The notes below the pieces were generated by a model. It made no database searches and was not told the origin of the DNA. It saw only the letters and a list, made by a program, of their open reading frames with translations. From Bacillota bacterium (GTDB taxonomy: Bacteria > Bacillota > Clostridia > Acetivibrionales > DTU013): a DNA stretch of 64,000 nucleotides. Positions 17,785-25,664 of this stretch are shown here, one piece after another (within the stretch, counting starts at the first letter, position 1; each line of letters opens with the position of its first letter). The stretch lies in the NCBI GenBank assembly GCA_023412915.1, contig JAEZRE010000004.1, positions 149,617-213,616 of the forward strand. Reading direction: 5' to 3'. The position numbers were made by a program, and so were the translations under genes.

Positions 17785-18120
17785 ATGGATTTGAAGATTC
17801 AGGATGTTCCGTTCAATATGATCGATTGGAGTAAAATAGAGAATACAAAACATCCCGGAGTGACGGGAGAAGCCTTGTGGCGCACATTTGAGATGGGGAA
17901 CATACGCGTCCGGATGGTCGAGTATACACCAGGTTATCTGGCAGACCACTGGTGCAGCAAGGGACATGTGCTGCTGGTGCTCGAAGGCGAGCTGGTAACG
18001 GAACTGAGCGACGGAAGGAAATTCACCCTGACGCCTGGAGTAAGCTATCAGGTGGCGGACGAAGCAAATCCCCACCGTTCATATACCGAAAAAGGCGCCA
18101 AACTTTTTATTGTTGATTGA
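17785..18120 (+). CDS. Small cupin-fold protein (DHCW-motif type)
   Basis: A 111-residue single-domain cupin. A beta-barrel metal site is suggested by LADHWCSKGHVLLVLEGEL and the distal DEANPHRSYTEKGAKLFIVD. The ADHWC...GHV arrangement, with Cys in the first cupin motif, resembles a small family annotated as DHCW-motif cupin proteins. The catalytic role of that family is unknown to me. The next gene starts 12 bp downstream with its own GGGGGAG site, so the two are probably co-transcribed. Confidence 0.7.
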   Translation: MDLKIQDVPFNMIDWSKIENTKHPGVTGEALWRTFEMGNIRVRMVEYTPGYLADHWCSKGHVLLVLEGELVTELSDGRKFTLTPGVSYQVADEANPHRSYTEKGAKLFIVD

Positions 18121-18132
18121 TGGGGGAGAAGA

Positions 18133-18687
18133 ATGAGAAAAATTTTATTGACCTCAGCCGGTTTTGAAAATAAGGCCATAAAAAAAATATTCCTTGAGCT
18201 CATCGGAAGGAAACCTGAAGAAATAAAAGCCCTGTTCATACCTACGGCTGCGGTTTATCCTGATGCAATAGCCGTGCTTCAAAAATGTATGGACGATTTG
18301 CTGAAAGCAGGCGTATTGCCAAAGAACATAACTGTATTCGACCTGCATTGCGGAATGAATTATGAAGAACTGAGTAAATATGATACCGTTTATTTCTGCG
18401 GCGGAGATCCGCAATATCTTCTAAATAGAATAAATGATACTCATTTTAATAAAACACTGAAACAGTTCGTCGATAATGGCGGAGTTTATGTCGGCGTCAG
18501 TGCCGGAAGCATTGTTGCAACACAGGATTTACCTGATAATCTAGGGTATATTAATTGCACCTTAAGCGTACATGTCTCGCAAGGCTCAAAAGCAGGTATG
18601 ATCGATACGTCGTCATGTCCCCATGTTGAATTGACAAACGACCAGGCGATATTGATTGATGGGGACAATTGCAGCGTAGTAGAATGA
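18133..18687 (+). CDS. S51-family serine peptidase (dipeptidase E-like)
   Basis: A 184-residue protein of the class I glutamine-amidotransferase-like peptidase S51 family. FCGGDPQYLLNRI is the conserved glycine-rich loop and the nucleophile is Ser in GVSAGSIVAT. ALFIPTAA near the N-terminus also fits. Family members hydrolyse Asp-X dipeptides or act on related small peptides. It is shorter than the 220-230-residue enzymes but ends with the usual LTNDQAILIDGD strand, so it looks complete. It sits in a probable two-gene unit with the cupin. Confidence 0.8.
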   Translation: MRKILLTSAGFENKAIKKIFLELIGRKPEEIKALFIPTAAVYPDAIAVLQKCMDDLLKAGVLPKNITVFDLHCGMNYEELSKYDTVYFCGGDPQYLLNRINDTHFNKTLKQFVDNGGVYVGVSAGSIVATQDLPDNLGYINCTLSVHVSQGSKAGMIDTSSCPHVELTNDQAILIDGDNCSVVE

Positions 18688-18772
18688 GATCTTATTGATA
18701 CTGAAATAAGGTCTTGCTTGCTATAGGGTTTTGTTATAGGGCCTTGCTTTACCTAGTTTTTAAGGAGTTTTT

Positions 18773-19420
18773 ATGCTAAAAAGAAGTATTGCTTTTATAG
18801 CAATACTTTTGAGTTCTTTTATAATGCTTACAGCATGTCTAAAAAATATTAGAAAACCTGGTGTAATTCCATCATTTGAAGGTTTTTCCAGTCAAGAAAT
18901 CGCTCAACTGGCCCAGTATGGAAATATTTCCATTTTGAAAGAAACTAATTTTGATACCATTGATACGACGAAATATAAAATAATCTACATTGAAGTATCA
19001 CAAAATGATAAATCCAAAATAATATCAAGCATATTGAAGTATTTCAATAAGGCTGATTATCAGGTTTTTTACACTTCATTAAGTATAGATAATTCATTAG
19101 AAAAAGTTTGCTTATTGAAATCAAAGGATAAATATGATGTATTAAGAGCGTTTAAAACAAATGGCACAAATTATGATATTGATACTGATACGTTGATCGA
19201 AAAGCTGAAGGTTTGGGATGGTAAATATAGCATTACGATTAATGGTGTAGATGGCGATTGGATCGATATTAGTTTTGAGAATTTACCAGACAATATAGAT
19301 GAATTTGCCAATGAAATATATAATTTTTGTCCGGATTCAGTAGATCAAGGAATTGGTGATATAAATGAATTGGTTAATGTAATTAGAAATGACAAAGAAA
19401 TCGTTCTTTGGTGGGATTAA
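18773..19420 (+). CDS. AT-rich predicted lipoprotein, unknown function
   Basis: A 215-residue protein that I do not recognise. The N-terminus (MLKRSIAFIAILLSSFIML then TACLKN) is a lipoprotein signal with Cys22 in the lipobox LTAC. The mature part is a soluble alpha/beta protein with no motif I know. It has clearly lower GC than the flanking genes (many Asn, Lys and Ile codons in A/T), suggesting recent acquisition. AAGGAG precedes the ATG and a perfect hairpin follows the stop, so it is its own unit. Confidence 0.65.
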   Translation: MLKRSIAFIAILLSSFIMLTACLKNIRKPGVIPSFEGFSSQEIAQLAQYGNISILKETNFDTIDTTKYKIIYIEVSQNDKSKIISSILKYFNKADYQVFYTSLSIDNSLEKVCLLKSKDKYDVLRAFKTNGTNYDIDTDTLIEKLKVWDGKYSITINGVDGDWIDISFENLPDNIDEFANEIYNFCPDSVDQGIGDINELVNVIRNDKEIVLWWD

Positions 19421-19441
19421 TATTGTTTTTATCTCCTTCTC

Positions 19442-19469
19442 ATTACGCGAAATTTATATTTCGCGTAAT
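19442..19469 (+). terminator. Hairpin after the AT-rich lipoprotein gene
   Basis: ATTACGCGAAAT - TTAT - ATTTCGCGTAAT, a perfect 12-bp stem starting 21 bp after the stop, followed by CAAATAAAAATG. The T-tract is poor. Confidence 0.6.
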
Positions 19470-19565
19470 CAAATAAAAATGATAATAATGCTCCTCTACT
19501 CAGTATTTATCCTTAAATCAAAATGAACGTATTGAACGCTCATAAAACCCTAGAAATTTTATGTA

Positions 19566-19599
19566 GCATATGGCCTTGTATTTACAAAGCCATATATGC
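19566..19599 (-). terminator. Hairpin after the Gly/Phe/His-rich gene
   Basis: GCATATGGCCTTGTA (19566-19580) pairs with TACAAAGCCATATATGC (19583-19599), with minor mismatches. It begins 4 bp after the stop of the minus-strand gene. The T-tract is weak. Confidence 0.45.
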
Positions 19600-19603
19600 T
19601 AGC

Positions 19604-19939
19604 TTAGAAGCCAAACGGTTGGCCACCGAATGGTTGGCCAAAACCAAACGGCCTACCAAATGGATGGAAAAAGTGATGATGCATGTGAATATGGTGGTGG
19701 AAAATATGTCGACGTCCAAATTGATCAAAATCTCCAAACTCACCAAACTCACCAAACGGCGTCATACCGTCAAAACCGCCTTCGAACCCTCCAAAAGGCA
19801 TTATTGGCGGATCGTTGGCAGATGCCGGCATCGTTGCTGTTGGCATTACAGATGTGGGCAGTGGAATTCCGCATGGATAAGTGGCCATTGATACGGGCGA
19901 TACTGCGGGCTTTGCATTGTTATCAGGAAAATCAGGCAT
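19604..19939 (-). CDS. Gly/Phe/His-rich low-complexity protein
   Basis: A 111-residue protein with striking composition and no recognised family. After a Pro/Met/Ser/Thr-rich N-terminal half come FGGFEGGFDGM and FGEFGEFGDFDQFG. A His block (HIFHHHIHMHHHFFHP) and FGRPFGFGQPFGGQPFGF then end the protein. AAGGAGG 7-8 bases before the ATG and a hairpin after the stop show it is a real gene rather than chance coding. The aromatic-glycine repeats suggest a self-associating or structural protein, and the His cluster could bind metal. A spore-coat or surface role is a guess. Confidence 0.65.
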   Translation of the reverse strand: MPDFPDNNAKPAVSPVSMATYPCGIPLPTSVMPTATMPASANDPPIMPFGGFEGGFDGMTPFGEFGEFGDFDQFGRRHIFHHHIHMHHHFFHPFGRPFGFGQPFGGQPFGF

Positions 19940-20039
19940 ATGTGAAGCCTCCTTATCAATTCTCCTGATTTATAATATGCCCCCGCTAAGAAACAGTTAC
20001 ATATAATTATATTATGTATACAAAAAAGAATTCCCGTTA

Positions 20040-20516
20040 TTAAATTGATATACTGTCGACCTTGCATTTGATCAAGCTTATCAGGTCAGCCGGCGACATT
20101 TCTATCTGATGTCCTATCTTGCCTGCACTGAAGATCATTGTGTCAAGCTTCTCACAGGAACTGTCGAGCACCGTGGCATAGTCCTTTTTCATACCTATCG
20201 GCGAACAGCCGCCACGGATATAACCCGTAACCTTGTTAATATCCGCAACCTTGATCATTTCTACGGACTTCTCGCCCACTGCTCTGGCAGCAGCCTTAAG
20301 ATCGAGTTCACACGCGACCGGTATGACGAAAACAAAATAATTCCTGCTATGCCCCTGAGTGACCAACGTTTTATAAACCTTTTCAACGGGCTGACCAAGC
20401 TTACCGGCTACGGAGATTCCGTCTATCTGCCCGTCGACGACGTCATAGGTATGTGTATCGTACTTTAACCCGGCTTTATCAAGTGCGCGCATTGCGTTGG
20501 TTTTTACTTTTTCCAT
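20040..20516 (-). CDS. ybaK: YbaK/EbsC-family Cys-tRNA(Pro) deacylase
   Basis: A 158-residue trans-editing enzyme. YbaK proteins hydrolyse Cys-tRNA(Pro) made in error by prolyl-tRNA synthetase. Visible family features are the VYKTLVTQG strand carrying the conserved lysine, the IPVACELDLKAAARAVG helix, and the GYIRGGCSPIGMKK loop. The length is typical for the family. It forms a short minus-strand run with the YccF gene upstream (82-bp gap), without obvious coupling. Confidence 0.92.
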   Translation of the reverse strand: MEKVKTNAMRALDKAGLKYDTHTYDVVDGQIDGISVAGKLGQPVEKVYKTLVTQGHSRNYFVFVIPVACELDLKAAARAVGEKSVEMIKVADINKVTGYIRGGCSPIGMKKDYATVLDSSCEKLDTMIFSAGKIGHQIEMSPADLISLIKCKVDSISI

Positions 20517-20598
20517 ACTATCCTCTTTTGAATTTTTAACTTGTATTTTATATTATTAAGCCTATCAAATCAGGCTTAGAAAGTAAACAGCCATCAGT

Positions 20599-20967
20599 TC
20601 AAACCGGAGATATTCTTGCTCCGAAGGGCACAAGACCGAGCATCGCAAGCTTGAAATGCTGCAATCCGAACGGTATGCCGATTATGGTAACACACAGCAG
20701 TATACCGAACGCCAGGTGTGATATGGCAAATTCCCAGCCGAAAAGAATAATCCATATAATGTTCATTATAAAGCCGCCGACTCCGAAATTACCGGGGTCG
20801 ATATTCCTGCCGAACGGCCAGAATACGAATCCGGCTATTTTGAAACACTGTATTCCGAAGGGTATACCTATTATCGTAACACAAAGCACCAAACCGGATA
20901 CCGCCCAAAGTACAGACATTACAATTCCGCCCAGAATCAGCCATAAAACGTTTCCAATAAAACTCAT
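20599..20967 (-). CDS. yccF: YccF-family inner membrane protein
   Basis: A 122-residue membrane protein of the YccF domain family (DUF307). It contains an internal duplication: LCVTIIGIPFGIQCFKIA (~28-45) and LCVTIIGIPFGLQHFKLA (~91-108), each preceded by hydrophobic helices. WPFGR and VPFGA follow the two copies. The function of the family is unknown. GGGGGTAGGAT precedes the start. Confidence 0.88.
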   Translation of the reverse strand: MSFIGNVLWLILGGIVMSVLWAVSGLVLCVTIIGIPFGIQCFKIAGFVFWPFGRNIDPGNFGVGGFIMNIIWIILFGWEFAISHLAFGILLCVTIIGIPFGLQHFKLAMLGLVPFGARISPV

Positions 20968-21052
20968 ATCCTACCCCCGAAAATAATAAATTGCCTTTCA
21001 ATTAATATTACGATATTCGGAGTCATTTGTTTTTACGTTAAGTAAATATTTT

Positions 21053-22168
21053 TCAGCGCATTGGATTCGGGTAGGTATAAATATCTCCCAGATAATTTCT
21101 CAGGACCGCCTGCTTATCGTCGAGACTTACCAGGTATTCAGGATTTATAGGCGTCTTCCCTCCCCCTCCCGGTGCGTCGATAACGAAGGTCGGTACGGCA
21201 TAGCCCGATATATAGCCTCTGATATTTTTCATTATCTCGATCCCATGTTTGACGGGAGTCCTGAAGTGCCCAAGTCCCTGCGCTACATCGCACTGGTAAA
21301 GGTAATAGGGTCTTACTCTTATTTTGACCAGCTTCTTGAATAAATCCTTCAGGATTTCGGCGTTATCATTTACGCCGCGCAACAGGACGCTTTGATTGCC
21401 AAGTGGTATGCCGGCGTCCGCAATACGTTCGCAGGCTGCTGCAGCTTCGGGAGTTATTTCGTCTGGATGGTTGAAATGGGTGTTTATCCAGATGGGATGA
21501 TATTTTTTGAGCATGCCGAGAAGCTCATCGGTTATACGCATCGGCAAAACAACGGGAGTTCTCGTACCTATACGGATTATCTCGACATGCGGTATCCTGC
21601 GCAGCCGCTGGATTATCTCCTCGAGCTTTTCATCCGACAGTATGAAGGGATCGCCGCCGGATAAAAGCACATCCCTGACTTCGGGAGTGTTCTCTATATA
21701 TTTCACGGCTTTGTCAAGCTTATCCTTTGTTATGGAATAATCCTCGCAGCCCACTACCCTTCTCCTCGTGCAATGCCTGCAATACATCGAGCATTTATGC
21801 GTCAGCAGGAAAAGCACCCGGTCGGGATAGCGGTGAACTATTCCTTCTACCGGCGAGAACTTCTCTTCACTGAGAGGGTCGATCATGTCGCATTCGTCGA
21901 GCTGCAGCTCAGCTATTGTTGGTACGGACTGCTTCCTTATAGGACTTGCGGGGTCGTCCGGGTCTATAAGCGAAGCATAATAAGGTGTGATGGCCATTCT
22001 GAAACGCTCGAGGCACCGGTTGATTTCAGCCTTTTCATTGTCCTTCAAATGTATTATCCCAGCCAATTGCTCACAGGAGGTGATCCTGTTCCCAACCTGC
22101 CATTTCCAGTCATTCCACTGCTCACGGGATACATTTCTCCACTGCTTTACATTTCTGTAGTCATTCAA
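21053..22168 (-). CDS. kamA: Lysine 2,3-aminomutase-like radical SAM/PLP enzyme (KamA family)
   Basis: A 371-residue enzyme. The radical SAM cluster ligands are Cys126, Cys130 and Cys133 (KCSMYCRHC). PLP binds Lys338 in DAPGGGGK. Asp294 (YQCDVAQGL) and Asp331 (VIDAPGG) line up with the two aspartates that hold the lysine side chain in clostridial lysine 2,3-aminomutase, predicting a beta-lysine-forming activity. It is shorter than the ~416-residue enzyme. It ends before the C-terminal Zn-binding cysteines and has Asn269 where the fourth Zn ligand would be. The TTG start overlaps the TGA of the upstream ATP-grasp gene by 3 bases within TTTGA, so the two are translationally coupled. Confidence 0.85.
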   Translation of the reverse strand: MNDYRNVKQWRNVSREQWNDWKWQVGNRITSCEQLAGIIHLKDNEKAEINRCLERFRMAITPYYASLIDPDDPASPIRKQSVPTIAELQLDECDMIDPLSEEKFSPVEGIVHRYPDRVLFLLTHKCSMYCRHCTRRRVVGCEDYSITKDKLDKAVKYIENTPEVRDVLLSGGDPFILSDEKLEEIIQRLRRIPHVEIIRIGTRTPVVLPMRITDELLGMLKKYHPIWINTHFNHPDEITPEAAAACERIADAGIPLGNQSVLLRGVNDNAEILKDLFKKLVKIRVRPYYLYQCDVAQGLGHFRTPVKHGIEIMKNIRGYISGYAVPTFVIDAPGGGGKTPINPEYLVSLDDKQAVLRNYLGDIYTYPNPMR

Positions 22169-23205
22169 AGTGATCCGCCTCGATTCAAAGCGACCTTATT
22201 CAGTCCATACCTTTCAAGAGCACTGTTCAATACGCTAAGTACCAGGGTCTGATAATCCATTCCGCAGAATTCCGCCATCATCGGATAATCACTGTAGCCT
22301 GGAGCCAGTCCCGGCAGAGGATTGATTTCGATAAAGCAGATCTGGCCGGCTTCCGACAATCTGAAATCGACCCTCGAAAAATCCTTGCATTCCAATGCAT
22401 TATAGATATCCGAGGTTATTTCCTTCATTCTTTCGATTGTTTCAACGGGAAGATGCGGCGGACAACTATATTCTATATATTTTGTGAAATTCCTTTTGAC
22501 ATTGTAGCTATAGATCCTGTTTTCCCTGCCTTCTTTCAGGTAGCATATCTCAAGCGGCTCGAAAACTCTTGTATTCTTGCCGTTGCCGAGGACGCCCACC
22601 GTAAATTCCCGGCCCTTGACATACTCCTCGACCAGCATGGTCTGACCGTACATCATGAAATTCTTTTCTACTAAAGAACGCAGCTGTTGTTCGTCATCGA
22701 CGATGGCAAGGTCTGAAATTCCTTTGCTGGAGCCTTCTGAGTTAGGTTTTACGATGAGCGGAAAAACAAGGGATGGATCCAGTGTAAATGAGGGATCTTT
22801 GACTAACTGATATGACGGCGTTTTAATGCCGAAAGTGGAAAGATATCTTTTTGTCAATGCTTTATCGAGTGCGAGACATAATGTAGTCTCGTCGGAACCG
22901 GAATAAGGTATGCCGAGAAAGCTCAGTATTGCGGGAACCTGTGCCTCTCTTCCCCGCCCGGACTTACCTTCGGCTATGTTGAAAACGATTTCGACAGGCT
23001 GTCTCTGCAATTTATCGATGAAATCAGCGTCGGCTTCCAATAGAACAACTTCTGCTCCGGCAGCTTCAAACGCATCCTTGATGGCTGTTATTGTATCAAA
23101 AGAATCATACTCGGCTTCGATGTCCTCAACTTCAGAAACAATGCCTTTTTTCAGGTTATACGCAATACCAACTCTCAATAAGGGAGGTACGCTTTCGTTT
23201 TCCAT
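22165..23205 (-). CDS. ATP-grasp ligase related to D-Ala-D-Ala ligase
   Basis: A 346-residue ATP-grasp enzyme. The central and C-terminal domains carry Ddl-like motifs: PLIVKPNSEGSSKGIS, MLVEEYVKGREFTVGVLG, and the Mg/ATP site RVDFRLSEAGQICFIEINPLPGL with its Asp, Glu and Asn ligands. The N-terminal GG.S.E..VSL motif that binds the first D-Ala in genuine Ddl is absent; the region reads VSEVEDIEAEYDSFDTI instead. It should therefore ligate a different carboxylate-amine pair. It is the first gene of a coupled pair with the lysine 2,3-aminomutase-like enzyme, hinting that beta-lysine is a substrate. Confidence 0.82.
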   Translation of the reverse strand: MENESVPPLLRVGIAYNLKKGIVSEVEDIEAEYDSFDTITAIKDAFEAAGAEVVLLEADADFIDKLQRQPVEIVFNIAEGKSGRGREAQVPAILSFLGIPYSGSDETTLCLALDKALTKRYLSTFGIKTPSYQLVKDPSFTLDPSLVFPLIVKPNSEGSSKGISDLAIVDDEQQLRSLVEKNFMMYGQTMLVEEYVKGREFTVGVLGNGKNTRVFEPLEICYLKEGRENRIYSYNVKRNFTKYIEYSCPPHLPVETIERMKEITSDIYNALECKDFSRVDFRLSEAGQICFIEINPLPGLAPGYSDYPMMAEFCGMDYQTLVLSVLNSALERYGLNKVALNRGGSL

Positions 23206-23258
23206 AAAATCACTCTCTTTCGTTAATTAAACATGGTAACTTTATTCACACTTTTTTC

Positions 23259-23319
23259 ATTATAGTTAATGACTTGATTAAAATAAAAGTCAGAAATGAC
23301 CGGTTTTAGGTAAACCTAA
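23259..23319 (-). promoter_or_regulatory. Candidate -10 box and dyad upstream of the ATP-grasp/kamA pair
   Basis: The gap 23206-23669 (464 bp) holds no full gene. On the minus strand a TATAAT lies at 23264-23259. A perfect dyad TTAGGT-AA-ACCTAA (23306-23319) sits upstream of it and could be an operator. No good -35 box is visible. Confidence 0.3.
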
Positions 23320-23472
23320 TATAAGGAGGACTCCGTGGTAAAATTACATTCATTTATTTAAAATTATTGCAATTAATCTATTGCTGACTTCCATTATTTA
23401 ATTATTCTAAAAATGGAATATAGTAATGTTCATTATTATAAATTGGCATCACTCCAAAACAAGCAAATAAAT

Positions 23473-23513
23473 AAAAGGGGCCGCCCGGCCATCAAGCCTG
23501 GCGAACCCCTTTT
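23473..23513 (-). terminator. Strong intrinsic terminator
   Basis: AAAAGGGG (23473-23480) and CCCCTTTT (23506-23513) enclose nested CGCC/GGCG and GGC/GCC pairs. On the minus strand the stem is followed by ATTTATTTGC. It lies about 160 bp after the RnfD-RnfC fusion gene and 270 bp before the ATP-grasp start, so it insulates the two units. Confidence 0.8.
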
Positions 23514-23518
23514 CCGGC

Positions 23519-23640
23519 GGCCATCAGGCGATGGCCACCTCCGTTTCAATCTTCAATTTAAGACCACTCCTTTCTACAAAAGAGTCGGCTCCGGAAGCCG
23601 CATGTACATAATATCGTGTACAGTCTGATTATAACGCTCT
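23519..23640 (-). other. Compact hairpin cluster with a 10-codon open frame
   Basis: Between the RnfD-RnfC fusion and the terminator at 23473-23513, the minus strand carries several closely packed elements. They are a TATAAT (in GCGTTATAATCAG), a TGTACA...TGTACA hairpin, CGGCT-TCCGG-AGCCG, then AGGAG and a TTG-initiated 10-codon frame (23556-23524, MKIETEVAIA). Its TGA lies in the loop and arm of a perfect hairpin GGCCATC-GCCT-GATGGCC (23519-23536). The arrangement looks like a short self-contained transcript or the relic of one. I do not recognise it. Confidence 0.35.
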
Positions 23641-23669
23641 ATGAGAGCCGGCTGCCAGTTATTAAATGA

Positions 23670-25649
23670 TTATAGCAATACTTTCTCCTTTGCCTCCGCA
23701 ACCCTGGCCGAGAGGTTTTTACCGGCAAGGCAGACATAACTGCACAAACCGCACTTGATACATCTCTCCGGCTGATACTGTTTTATTTCATCAAATTTAC
23801 CGAGTTCGGTCAATTCAGCTATCCGATTGACTGCCAGGCCTTTGGGGCAATTTGTCCTGCAGGAACCGCAGTTTGAACAGAAAGGAGACTCCTTATACCT
23901 GGGCATCGATGAAACTGTTATGAAATTGGTGTTTTTCCCTACCGGTTCATCGTCTTCGGCAAGGTGCGACTGCATAATGCCTCCGCCTGTAAATACAGGA
24001 TAGCTGCCGGGATAGACGCTCTCGATAGTATCGGCAACGCGCGAGCCCAAAGTGACGCGCACTGTCTTAGCAGTACCGTTTTTAAGGTCGGATACCGTAA
24101 TATATTTGCTGTCGGCTTTCTTATCCATTGATACTGCTTCGTAGACTGCAAGAAGCGTCTGGATATTGATAACGAGTATACCCAGCCGCGAAGGTATGGA
24201 ACCGTCGGCAACATCTATTCCGAGCACGCTTTGTATCAATGATTTTTCATAACCCGCAGGGTAAAAGTTCTTTACCCCGGATATTTTTACCCCGGATGCT
24301 TCCATATCGCCTGGGCACTTGAATTCAAGGCCTGCTTTGACAGCGATGTATTTATCTTCGAAGCCAATGCAGCGCGAGATAAGCTCGATTCCTTTGAATA
24401 CTTCTTCCTGACGGTTTCTCAGTATCCATTTATCGTGGATAAGCCCCGGATCGCACTCTGCGGCATTCACTACAAGGTATTTCTTTTCAGCGTCGGAAGA
24501 AATGACGTCGGCCAGCTTTGCGGCAGTCGGGAATGCTCCCCCGCCCATTCCGTAGACTTCATTGCGCTCAATGCGTTCGAGGATGAAATCGAAAGTATAT
24601 TTCTCATCTGTAAAGCCGGTATTTGCCGATCCTTCGACGGCCTTATCCGCACCGGAAGGTTTGGCGCCAACAGACTTTATGAAAGTCTTATCCGCACCGG
24701 ACGATTCGGCACCGGTGGGTTCGACATCGGTGGTTTCCGCGCCGGCAGGTCCAGTGCCGGTAAGCTCGGTTCCTGTGGGTTCGGCTGCAGCGCACACTTC
24801 AAAATCGCCGAACCTCCCATACCCTGAAAGCTCTATTGCGGGGCTTGCGTAATCGATGTCCTTATATAGGCTCTTAAAGGTAATACCGGAAAAGCCGCGA
24901 TTCTCGTGAGGCTTGACTGAATATTTCTCAGCCAGGTATGAAAAGAGGTTGAATGCCAAAACAACCAGAGAAAAGAACAGCATGCGGTTCGGGGTGAAAA
25001 AAGGCAACAGCGCGGCCGCAAAGCCCCCAACAATTCCCGGAAGCTTCAGCGGTGTGACGGTAACTGGGTCCGTGAGCACTATACTGCCAAAAAACACGTA
25101 GAAGGCGGCAGTAGTAGCAGACATTGCCATACCGCCAATCCAGAAGGCTGCTGTAACACCAACGAAATAGCTCAGCGCGGCAAATGGCCTGAACAGTATG
25201 AATGGAACGGACAGTATCATTGCGGGTATCAGTAAGAAAGTCGCTTCGATACTCACAGCGCTTGTGTTGAAAAACATCGATATCAGAAAATATCCGAGTA
25301 TAGCCGGATTTATTATGTTTTTACCCGTTCCGCCCCATAGCTGCTTACCAAGGATTATGGCGGCAAAAACTCCGATCAGCCTACCCCAAAGGGGAACTCC
25401 GGGCGTGAGTATCTGGAGTATGCCCGCCGTTACGGCGGCGGATACTGAACAGACCGGCCTTTTATATCTGAGAAAACCACAAATAGCATCAAGCAGCAGA
25501 GAAAAAGCGAGTACTGCCAAAAATTCCGCAATACCGCCCGGCTTGCCGACCCAGAAGGGCAGCAGGTATATCAGCAGCACGACAAACAAAGCCGCCATTA
25601 TATGCTCATTGGACCAGCGGACACGAATCAACGGATATGTATTATTCAT
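23670..25649 (-). CDS. RnfD-RnfC fusion: membrane flavoprotein domain plus Fe-S/flavin dehydrogenase domain
   Basis: A 659-residue fusion. Residues ~15-260 form an NqrB/RnfD/RnfE membrane domain with about eight to ten helices, NIINPAILGYF and GSIVLTDPVTVTP. Residues ~280-345 are a low-complexity linker rich in T/S-G-A-E/D. From ~350 the RnfC-like half has YGMGGGAFPTAAKL (366-379; NADH/FMN site), NAAECDP, and a SLBB-like region. Two 4Fe-4S clusters follow (Cys591, 594, 597, 601 and Cys630, 633, 636, 640). The usual covalent-FMN motif S(T)GAT is not evident. No rnfA, B, E or G genes are near. Probable role: membrane-linked electron transfer. Confidence 0.8.
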   Translation of the reverse strand: MNNTYPLIRVRWSNEHIMAALFVVLLIYLLPFWVGKPGGIAEFLAVLAFSLLLDAICGFLRYKRPVCSVSAAVTAGILQILTPGVPLWGRLIGVFAAIILGKQLWGGTGKNIINPAILGYFLISMFFNTSAVSIEATFLLIPAMILSVPFILFRPFAALSYFVGVTAAFWIGGMAMSATTAAFYVFFGSIVLTDPVTVTPLKLPGIVGGFAAALLPFFTPNRMLFFSLVVLAFNLFSYLAEKYSVKPHENRGFSGITFKSLYKDIDYASPAIELSGYGRFGDFEVCAAAEPTGTELTGTGPAGAETTDVEPTGAESSGADKTFIKSVGAKPSGADKAVEGSANTGFTDEKYTFDFILERIERNEVYGMGGGAFPTAAKLADVISSDAEKKYLVVNAAECDPGLIHDKWILRNRQEEVFKGIELISRCIGFEDKYIAVKAGLEFKCPGDMEASGVKISGVKNFYPAGYEKSLIQSVLGIDVADGSIPSRLGILVINIQTLLAVYEAVSMDKKADSKYITVSDLKNGTAKTVRVTLGSRVADTIESVYPGSYPVFTGGGIMQSHLAEDDEPVGKNTNFITVSSMPRYKESPFCSNCGSCRTNCPKGLAVNRIAELTELGKFDEIKQYQPERCIKCGLCSYVCLAGKNLSARVAEAKEKVLL

Positions 25650-25664
25650 TTCGCAATGCTCCTG

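Noticed and set aside
19523..19968. Plus-strand frames over the Gly/Phe/His-rich gene
   Set aside because: The minus-strand frame has the ribosome binding site, a following hairpin and patterned composition; the plus frames have none of these.
22165..23205. Genuine D-Ala-D-Ala ligase (ddl)
   Set aside because: The N-terminal D-Ala binding motif is missing and the gene is coupled to an aminomutase rather than to cell-wall genes.
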